A stretch of DNA of 20,541 bases from Lachnospiraceae bacterium (lineage in GTDB: Bacteria; Bacillota; Clostridia; Lachnospirales; Lachnospiraceae), in the NCBI GenBank assembly GCA_900751785.1, contig CAADSM010000043.1, positions 1 to 20,541 on the forward strand, in the 5' to 3' direction. The notes under the pieces were generated by a model. The model worked only from the letters and a program-made list of their open reading frames with translations, searched no databases and was not told where the DNA came from. Position 1 is the stretch's first letter; each line of letters opens with the position of its first letter. Below, in pieces: positions 15,421-20,541 of this stretch. The translations under genes and the position numbers were made by a program.

Positions 15421-15452
15421 AAGCCTAAAAACATTGATTTTTCAGGCTTTTT
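15421..15452 (+). terminator. Plus-oriented terminator-like hairpin before the GT-C gene
   Basis: AAGCCTAAAAA (15421-15431) pairs with TTTTCAGGCTT (15439-15449, one mismatch), and TTTTT ends at 15452 on the plus strand. No plus-strand gene precedes it. On the minus strand the same stem sits about 25 bases upstream of the GTG, adjacent to the ribosome site, without a T run after it. Confidence 0.5.
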
Positions 15453-15602
15453 CTAACTTGTCACCTCATATAAACAGAGCCAAAAGTGATGAACAGTCAT
15501 AGTATCTTGTACTGAATAGCTATAGATGGGTGCACTTCATAAAGCATCCTTTGATTGACGATTATAAAGGCTATTTCCCCTCTGTTTTGCTATGATGGTG
15601 AA

Positions 15603-15731
15603 CCTTCCGTGTCTACAGGGATCGTGTCCCAACTTCCTTCGTCCCACCTGTTCATACACTGAGTGCCAGCTAAGCTTTCTAACAGGGTCTATGCCCTATG
15701 GAGGATACTCCTGCCGGCTACAGCTCTTGTT
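15603..15731 (-). ncRNA. Candidate IS110/IS1111-type bridge RNA region
   Basis: This non-coding stretch lies 3' of the transposase fragment. On the minus strand, GCCGGC (15718-15713) can close onto GCTGGC (15670-15665) with one G-U pair, enclosing two hairpins: GGAG-tatc-CTCC (15711-15700) and AGGG-catagaCCCT (15697-15684). Downstream lies GGGA-cacga-TCCC (15630-15618). IS110-family recombinases are now known to use a structured RNA from the element's non-coding end (upstream in IS110 types, downstream in IS1111 types). The location and structure fit such an RNA, but internal target and donor loops were not verified. Confidence 0.35.
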
Positions 15732-15935
15732 TCTGTTTGATTATTTACTGACCTGACCGGTTCCGTACAGCACTCATTCAGTGGACGCTACGCTGTGCCT
15801 CCCCTTAGTCGGTCTTCTGATGACAGGGATTCCTTTTCCCCGTCTCCTTCGGGTTCCTTTCCAGAACCCTGCTCAGCACCAGACGTTTCTGCAACTCAGC
15901 AGGATCCTGAAATTCTTCTTTTCTGATCTGTTTGA

Positions 15936-16498
15936 TTACGCTGCTGCTGTCTGTACATTCTCTGGATACCGGATATCCTTCAACAGTTTCTCAGGATCAT
16001 ACGGTTTTCCTGTCTTCAGCATCGTATAGATCACACGAAGGAGCTTACATGCGATCTCGATCAGTGACTGCATCTTCTGGAGCGCATTTCCCGCCCGCGT
16101 TGTATAGTGGGCATGGATCCATTTATATTCTTCTCCATGTGCCGCCGCTGACCGGGCGGCCTGGAATAGCCAGTATCTCAGCCTTTTGCGTCCTCTATGG
16201 CTGATCCTGGTCTCTCCTTTATGCTTTCCGGAACTGCATGAAACCAGCCCCAGTCCGCTCAGTTTCTGCAACTCTTTTGCATCGTCAAAACGGGAAATAT
16301 CTCCCATTTCCGCAAGGATCCCGGAAAGGATCTTCCCGCCGATCCCCGGTATCTCCAACACATTTTCTGCATGGGGGATCTCCCTGCATTTTTCATTCAG
16401 TTTGTTTTCTATTTCTGCAAGCTCTTCGTCCAGTTCCATGATCTTCTCTGCGAACCACCGTACGGCTTCCCTTACATATTCCGGTGATCCTGGAAATG
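15936..16498 (-). pseudogene. IS110-family transposase, C-terminal fragment
   Basis: The open frame runs from the junction at ~16498 to the stop at 15936 (187 codons). It contains a coiled-coil linker (SPEYVREAVRWFAEKIM, then ELDEELAEIENKL) and the Transposase_20/serine-containing C-terminal domain: IPGIGGKILSGILAEMGDISRF, LQKLSGLGLVSCSSGKHKG, ISHRGRKRLRYWLFQAA. The first ~200 residues with the DEDD nuclease are missing and there is no native start, so it cannot act alone. An internal ATG at 16439 is unlikely to be used. The fragment follows the cut-off McrB-like start, with the frames overlapping at 16472-16498. Confidence 0.88.
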
Positions 16499-16597
16499 TT
16501 TAATAACTTCCCATTTGAACTTCTCATCCCTCCAGTGCTCCGGAAAGTACGTCTTGTACTCTTCCAGGATAGGACTTAATTTTTCTAAATCAATCAT
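16472..16597 (-). pseudogene. 5' fragment of a probable McrB-like AAA ATPase gene
   Basis: An ATG at 16597 with GGAGG six bases upstream starts an ORF of 41 residues that opens MIDLEKLSPILEEYK and continues YFPEHWRDEKFKWEVIKHFQD. The (Y/F)KWExxKxFQD pattern near the start is one I associate with McrB-type ATPases (modification-dependent restriction) of clostridia. After HFQDH the sequence changes to IS110 and stops, so the rest of the gene has been replaced. The good ribosome site and its position 23 bases after the Fic gene suggest that it was the next gene of that transcript. Family assignment from ~36 residues is tentative. Confidence 0.45.
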
Positions 16598-16620
16598 AGC
16601 CGACCTCCATTTTTGAAGGG

Positions 16621-17739
16621 TTAGGATTTTTTAAATTGATATTTGCCTTTTCCATATCCGGATACTGGCTCAATGATATCCGCCTGTACTAAATTGGATA
16701 AGAGTTTTGATGCGCCGGATTTTTTTAGATTGGTTACTTCCATCACAGCACTTCTACCGAATACCTTATCATACCCGAATCTTTCAAATAATCTGCGAAC
16801 ATGGATTGCCGTTTTAGGAGAAAAGTCTTTCCCTTTTACTGAAAGCGCACTTTCAATGTCCACTTTTCCGCTCCGAATGTCCACTTTTTTGCTTTCAATA
16901 TCCACTTTTTCAGAGGTCAAAAGTCCACTTATATGCAAATCTCGGTTATGAAGCTCATTTTTCTCGTTTAATAATAGATTTCTGAGAAAGACTTCAAGAT
17001 ACTCTGTTGTTTCGTGGATACCTTTTTGCAGGTTGGTATAATTCGCACGGACAAGTGCGTTCCTGAAGTACCAGGCATTTTCGGCAAAAATATCATTTGT
17101 TGCGGAAAAACCAAGTGTTCTAAGATACTTGATAAAAAATACCGCTGTTGTTCTTGTATTACCTTCAGCGAAAATATGAATTTGCCATAGCCTGGAAACA
17201 AACACTGCAAGGTGGTGGATAATTTCATCCATCGAGAGCCCCCTGTAGCTGAAATCTTTTTCCTGAGAGAAATCATATTCAAGCGTGGCTCTAAGCTCCG
17301 AAGCGCTGCCATACATGACGGTTGCACCGTCAAGCACCCATTCTTTTTTTGTGATGTTGTAGTCTCTGATCTTCCCGGCATGATTATAAATCCCCTGAAA
17401 GAGTTTGCGATGGATGGAGATATATTCGTTTGGTGAGAAGGAAAAGGCTGTTTCGGAAAGGATCTCAGCAATACGAGAAGATACCTTATCTGCTTCCTCT
17501 GTGCGCTCCTCATCCGACTGTTGCACAGGTCGTTCCTTATAGTAACTGTCAATAAGGCTCTGCGCTTCCTTTATTGTAATTTTTCCTTCAATGTTTTGAA
17601 TAGCGGTATCTATCAAATACTTTGAAGGCTTCAAACCGTCCACAGCCTGAAGTCCGATTGCAGTACTCCAAGCATAGCTTCTTCCGGCTTTATCCGGTTC
17701 TGACTCTTTCAAATATTCTTTAAACGGGTCTCTTTCCAT
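16621..17739 (-). CDS. Fic family protein with C-terminal winged-helix-like tail
   Basis: This 372-residue protein has a Fic core. The motif is HIFAEGNTRTT, with H188 as catalytic base, acidic E192 and R196, in the HxFxxGNxR pattern. An upstream flap region (KKEWVLDGATVMYGSASELRATLEYDF) and LWQIH precede it. Fic proteins transfer AMP (or other nucleotide parts) to target proteins and often act as toxins or regulators. Residues ~274-297 repeat KVDIE(S/R) three times, encoded by 21-bp units (16851-16913), forming a charged linker to a C-terminal domain (~310-372) that looks like a winged helix (LFERFGYDKVFGRSAVMEVTNL, then KKSGASKLLSNL). The ATG at 17739 has GAGG ten bases upstream. GC is lower than in its neighbours, suggesting transfer. 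No separate antitoxin is apparent. Confidence 0.88.
   Translation of the reverse strand: MERDPFKEYLKESEPDKAGRSYAWSTAIGLQAVDGLKPSKYLIDTAIQNIEGKITIKEAQSLIDSYYKERPVQQSDEERTEEADKVSSRIAEILSETAFSFSPNEYISIHRKLFQGIYNHAGKIRDYNITKKEWVLDGATVMYGSASELRATLEYDFSQEKDFSYRGLSMDEIIHHLAVFVSRLWQIHIFAEGNTRTTAVFFIKYLRTLGFSATNDIFAENAWYFRNALVRANYTNLQKGIHETTEYLEVFLRNLLLNEKNELHNRDLHISGLLTSEKVDIESKKVDIRSGKVDIESALSVKGKDFSPKTAIHVRRLFERFGYDKVFGRSAVMEVTNLKKSGASKLLSNLVQADIIEPVSGYGKGKYQFKKS
16851..16913 (-). repeat. 21-bp coding tandem repeats in the Fic gene
   Basis: Three adjacent 21-base units share the core TGTCCACTTTT or TATCCACTTTT (plus-strand reading), at 16851-16871, 16872-16892 and 16893-16913. A degenerate AGTCCACTT continues to the right. 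They encode KVDIES/KVDIRSG-like heptads. In-frame 21-bp units can expand or contract without breaking the reading frame. Confidence 0.8.
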
Positions 17740-17843
17740 CTTTGCTATACCTCACTTCACAATTATCTTGAATTAATAATCTTATTACATTATTCATCTG
17801 CATTTACATTTCACTCTGCATTTTCGATCATCTGCTCGGTCAA

Positions 17844-17999
17844 TCAGGCAGTTTCTTTTATAGCTGCATCATGTCCGGTAAGAGCCGCAAAAGGAGCAAA
17901 CTGAGCCGCACGATCATAAAGCGGCATAGGTTTATGATTCTTTGATATCGGTCTGGACATGCTGGTGATGTCATCATACTGGTGCGTATCCTTATCCAT
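17844..17999 (-). pseudogene. YolD-like protein, cut short by an in-frame stop
   Basis: A perfect AGGAGG lies eight bases before the ATG at 17999. The 51-residue product contains MPLYDRAAQFAPFAALTGHD and AAIKETA, the hallmark of YolD-like proteins, small partners often encoded with Y-family DNA polymerases or in phage and mobile regions. Family members normally continue RLTxxxIE. Here the codon after KETA is TGA (17846-17844), followed in frame by LTEQMIENAE and a second TGA at 17813-17811. This reads as a CGA-to-TGA change of the expected arginine, plus loss of the C-terminus. It lies 28 bases downstream of the hydrolase remnant. A short functional form is possible but less likely. Confidence 0.7.
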
Positions 18000-18027
18000 T
18001 AACAGTTCCTCCTGGAACCTCGGAATT

Positions 18028-18503
18028 TCAATTCTTAATTCTTCTATTACCTATACGACTAATGAAATTAGCCAAAGCATCTGCCGTAATTTCCACCTGA
18101 TCTTCGCCGGAAATCAAACTCTCACCATCTCCATCCTGTAAACCATAACTTCCAAATCCGGCATGATTGCCACCCTCAATTATAATCTCCTCTGTGCTTT
18201 TGGGAAGATTGCCACGGTAATCCAGATATTTTTCCCGATTGAGGACACCATCTTCTGAGCCATACAGTGAAATAACATCCATATTCGTTATCATATGCTG
18301 TTCCGTCTCATTCTGATGAAGTATCTGACTATAGGAGAGGCGCTTATTGACAATACGAAGTTTGAAGTTTAATGACCGCTTTCCCTTAAATTTTCCAAGC
18401 ATTCCCTCGTTAAGTGATCCATCATCAATTTCAATCCAACTACCTGGCACCTCTTTGGTTCTATATATCGTCACCTCTATGCCATTGATGTTAAACTCTC
18501 CGG
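18028..18503 (-). pseudogene. Alpha/beta hydrolase, C-terminal half fused to unrelated sequence
   Basis: From about 18280 down to the stop at 18028 the frame encodes MDVISLYGSEDGVLNREKY, then NLPKSTEEIIIEGGNHAGFG, SYGLQDGDGESLIS and QVEITADALANFI. This is the C-terminal half of a dienelactone-hydrolase-like alpha/beta hydrolase common in Lachnospiraceae; the GSEDGV aspartate and the GGNHAxFG histidine of the triad are present. The N-terminal half with the GHSLGG nucleophile elbow is absent. Instead, the same frame runs upstream (18474-18290) through INGIEVTIYRTKEVPGSW and KGKRSLNFKLRIVNKRL, which I do not recognise, and reaches the IS66 truncation at ~18504. A GTG at 18474 could start a 148-residue hybrid, but without a nucleophile it should be inactive. 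Confidence 0.72.
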
Positions 18504-19736
18504 CTCATTCTCTTTACTTCCGATCAGATAACGGCAGTCATGCTGGAGACATTCCTGGTGCCTGATCCCATATCGGTAAAAAGTTTTATCGTGGTCATGC
18601 ACTACTGTTCCCACATAATCTTCTAATGGCGTCCCCTTCACTCCTTCATGCCCTTTTTTCTCCCTGCCGATATACAGCGCTACATTCTCCTGGGGCGATG
18701 CAAGGACCAATACCTGGGCACTCCCGCCATTTACATTTGCGTTCGTAAAATCTGCGTTCATCACGGGAGATGTCATCAGCTTTTTTATGATCTCCTGTTT
18801 CTCTTCCTTTGTTTTCTCAGAAAACTCGCGGCATAGGCCGTTGATCATCCCATCTGAGAGCCTTATTTCTCCTTCTGTCAGTTCTTCGATCAGTTTCCGG
18901 ATCTTTCCGTGGGAAACATTGACCTCATTCCCCAGAAGGAATGCAAGAGCCTTTATGCTCCCGCCATAGTTTACCTCGTTTTCGTATCCGGCCGGGAACG
19001 GGGCATGGACACGCGCCCCGGTCCTGCGATCCCGATATTCTTTTGTTGCATATTCGATGATCCTTACGCCAAGATGGATCTCTACTTTCTGCTTTCGGAT
19101 CACTTTTCCCGTCTCATAATAATCCGGACTGTCCTGATATTTTTTTGGCGCGGGGATCTCATGTGTCTCTGTCGGCACATGCAGCTTACGCCTGTGTCCC
19201 TTATGCCCCGGCTGCCCTCCCGGACGTTTTCCCGTCTTTACCCGGCTGTTAGGGATTTTCTTGCGTCCCACCTGCATGGACGATGGGATGGAGGAATTCT
19301 CAAAGTTTTTGTTTACCTGGGCTGTGATTTTTCGGTTCTTTTCTTTTTCTTCTTCCAGTTCTGTCTGCACTGCATAGAGCTGCACCTGCTGTTCCTTCCA
19401 TTTCTCATGCCACCGGTCCTCGCTTTTCTCTGCCGCAAGCATGCGCTGTTCCATCCGGGCTGTTTTCTTCTGTTCTTTGGACATGGCTTTCCTGTGTTCC
19501 TTCTCCAGGTCCTCGAATACTTCCATCCATCGATCGCGCATCGTGACAGTCTCCGCATGGGATCTGCCCAGTTCTTTCTTCAATGCAGCAATGATTCGGT
19601 CTTTTTCCCGGAGCCTTTTTTCGTATTCTTCCTTCTGGCGCAGGTAGGCTTCCCCGGATTGAAAGGCATCCACCTGTTCCTGCAGGGCTTTTACTTTATA
19701 TTGGAGATTTGTCATATACTCAAAATTGATCCTCAT
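18477..19736 (-). pseudogene. IS66-family transposase, C-terminally truncated
   Basis: A 419-residue frame. The ATG at 19736 has GGGGAG about seven bases upstream. It has a long N-terminal coiled coil (~10-150), the NSSIPSS signature, the PGGQPGHKGHRRKL basic motif, and an IS66 core with SDGMINGLCREF. The region from MNADFTNANVNG (first Asp) to VVHDHDKTFYRYG (second Asp) is followed by HQECLQHDCRYLIGSKENEPE. Homology stops there, and six unrelated codons lead to a stop at 18477. The catalytic Glu and the C-terminal element are therefore missing. The cysteines of the usual IS66 zinc finger are not seen, so it belongs to a divergent subgroup. It is preceded by a coiled-coil ORF 49 bases away. 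Confidence 0.87.
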
Positions 19737-19785
19737 GGTCTTCTCCCCTGTGCCGCTGCCCGGCGTTCCCGAATTCTTGCTGCTG

Positions 19786-20052
19786 TTAAGTTCCTGATGG
19801 ATTATCAGAAAGGAGCCTGCTGAATTCTTCAAGAAGTTCCTGCTGGCGCATGCAGATATCATCCAGGTCCGCGCACTTTTGCGAAAGCTGGTTCCCTGCC
19901 TCTGCCAGTTTTTTATTTTGCTCCTCCAGAATTGAGATCTGATTGTTCAGATGCCGGATCTGCCCTTTTTGGGCCTGGATCACTTCATTTTGGTACTGGA
20001 TCTCCTTTTCCATACCGTGGATCATTTCCTCTTGTAATCTGTTTATATCCAT
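19786..20052 (-). CDS. Small coiled-coil protein of the IS66-type element
   Basis: An 88-residue ORF, almost entirely heptad coiled coil (EEMIHGMEKEIQYQNEVIQ, then HLNNQISILEEQNKKLAE, then QQELLEEFSRLL), followed by a short polar tail. It does not resemble the usual IS66 TnpA or TnpB accessory proteins. It ends 49 bases before the transposase ATG and in the same direction, so the two are probably one transcript; it might oligomerise with the coiled-coil N-terminus of the transposase (inference). The ribosome site before the ATG at 20052 is weak (AAAGG about 12 bases upstream). A TATAAT (minus, 20081-20076 region) lies upstream without a clear -35. Confidence 0.6.
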   Translation of the reverse strand: MDINRLQEEMIHGMEKEIQYQNEVIQAQKGQIRHLNNQISILEEQNKKLAEAGNQLSQKCADLDDICMRQQELLEEFSRLLSDNPSGT

Positions 20053-20259
20053 ATCAAATTCTGCCTTTGCCTGATAGGTATATTATAAACGGATTGCAGA
20101 AAAAAAGCGAATTTCTGCAGATAGGCGTTTCGTCATTTTGACTGTGGATAACCTTTATAAAAGGCGAGAGAATAAGAAATGTTGTTCCCAGAAAACAGTC
20201 CAAAGAAGAAGCTGTTTGTGAAAAAAATCCGCATATGTGGATATCTTCCGAAAGTAATC

Positions 20260-20305
20260 AAAAAAGGGCAGAGGCGCTGGTATCTTATCAACACCAGTGC
20301 CTCTG
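20260..20305 (-). terminator. Minus-strand terminator in the IS66 leader
   Basis: CAGAGGCGCTGGT (20269-20281) pairs with ACCAGTGCCTCTG (20293-20305), 13 bp with one wobble-type mismatch. In the minus direction it is followed by CCC and six T (complement of 20260-20265). Placed between the element's outer end and its first ORF, it would block transcription entering from the neighbouring element. Confidence 0.85.
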
Positions 20306-20419
20306 AAACATCTAAGACAGGCAATATAATTATTTTATTTTCAGCACTTTTTACAAAAGTAATTATTTACTTTTGTCTCTGGCGTGGGTCTGAAAAGTAA
20401 CAACAGATCGAAACAGATG

Positions 20420-20541
20420 GTAACTATTCAGCCTTCCGGCTGAAGCCACGGGTTTTACACCGGCTAGAAAATAGCCGGTGTACCCATGAATAACTTCTTT
20501 AAGTTTTCTATCAGTCCCATTTTTCTTCGCTTTAATGTTTC
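20420..20541 (-). mobile_element. 3' end of a second insertion element (continues outside window)
   Basis: From 20420 the plus strand reads GTAACTATTCAGCC, similar to the GTTACTTTTCAGACC end at 20401 on the other strand, so two element ends abut with 18 bases between them. Inside are two hairpins: TTCAGCC/GGCTGAA (20428-20445) and the perfect TACACCGGCTA/TAGCCGGTGTA (20456-20482). The shared end sequence favours IS66. The hairpin-rich 3' end also recalls IS200/IS605 right ends, which I cannot exclude. Confidence 0.5.
20464..20541 (-). CDS. C-terminus of a probable transposase (partial)
   Basis: The last 25 residues of a minus-strand frame entering from the right edge are visible: ETLKRRKMGLIENLKKLFM followed by GTPAIF and TAG at 20466-20464. 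The frame is basic and ends inside the hairpin at 20456-20482, 44 bases before the element end at 20420, which supports a transposase. Too little is present to name the family. Confidence 0.4.
   Translation of the reverse strand, partial: ETLKRRKMGLIENLKKLFMGTPAIF

Larger units (their letters stand above)
15480..16498 (-). mobile_element. IS110-family element remnant (5' part missing)
   Basis: This contains the C-terminal part of an IS110-type transposase (15936-16498) plus a long non-coding flank (about 15480-15935). The N-terminal DEDD RuvC-like catalytic domain is absent: homology begins abruptly at 16490-16500, where the start of another gene is cut. The outer limit at ~15480 is approximate because IS110 elements lack obvious terminal repeats. 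Confidence 0.75.
18504..20401 (-). mobile_element. IS66-type element remnant, one end lost
   Basis: This spans a candidate terminal sequence, minus-strand GTTACTTTTCAGACCC starting at 20401, a ~350-base leader, the coiled-coil ORF and the truncated transposase. The other end is missing, replaced at ~18504 by the hydrolase-fusion sequence. Inside the leader are a minus-oriented terminator (20260-20305) and the palindrome ACAAAAGTAA-ttat-TTACTTTTGT (20353-20376). GT(A/T)AC-type ends fit the IS66 family. The exact end is inference because no matching right end survives. Confidence 0.6.

Noticed and set aside
16851..16913. Short tandem repeats considered as a CRISPR-like array
   Set aside because: The units are contiguous 21-mers without spacers and encode in-frame heptads in the Fic protein. 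No CRISPR array was seen elsewhere.
18909..19823. A 304-codon plus-strand frame opposite the IS66 transposase
   Set aside because: Phe/Leu/His-rich mirror of the Lys/Glu-rich coiled coil on the other strand; no ribosome site.
20179..20400. A 73-codon plus-strand ORF in the IS66 leader
   Set aside because: It spans the minus-strand terminator hairpin and the palindrome and has no family resemblance or ribosome site.

Overview
The window looks like part of the chromosome of a gut Lachnospiraceae-type Firmicute (Blautia / Mediterraneibacter / Dorea relatives). Evidence: moderate GC, strong AGGAGG-type ribosome sites, sigma-A promoters, a TPP riboswitch with an intrinsic terminator, a secreted multidomain GH29 fucosidase of the kind used on host glycans, a YolD-like remnant, and IS66 and IS110 debris. 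The genus is inference. No rRNA, tRNA or CRISPR array was seen.

Left region (1-6514, minus strand): a very large secreted alpha-L-fucosidase, cut by the left window edge. A leader precedes it that carries a BglG/LicT-type antiterminator site overlapping an intrinsic terminator. Upstream lies a PgcA-type phosphoglucomutase with its own promoter and terminator. Divergent from it on the plus strand (6547-8542) is a TPP riboswitch controlling thiC. thiC is bracketed by two near-identical, highly palindromic ~138-bp repeats and ends at a strong bidirectional terminator.

Middle region (8596-15396, all minus): an operon running methyltransferase -> fructosamine-kinase-like protein -> ThpR-type RNA phosphodiesterase. 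Next come three small cell-surface or envelope genes: a membrane-anchored protein, a secreted beta-rich protein, and a Ser/Lys-rich lipoprotein. The lipoprotein promoter carries four helically phased TT(A/C)AG(G/A) repeats, as expected for an OmpR-family response regulator. Then comes a tightly coupled pair: a GT-C-type membrane glycosyltransferase and a GtrB/DPM-type GT2.

Right region (15397-20541) is a graveyard of insertions. It holds an IS110-family 3' fragment with a long structured non-coding flank (candidate bridge RNA), the first ~35 codons of a probable McrB-like ATPase gene cut by that fragment, and an apparently intact Fic protein containing 21-bp coding repeats. It also holds a YolD-like ORF stopped by a likely CGA-to-TGA change, the 3' half of an alpha/beta hydrolase fused to foreign sequence, a 3'-truncated IS66 transposase with a coiled-coil partner ORF, and the end of a second insertion element running off the right edge.

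Most notable: the RAT/terminator in front of a fucosidase gene, the four-site operator before the Ser-rich lipoprotein, the structured repeat pair around thiC, and the candidate bridge RNA of the IS110 remnant.
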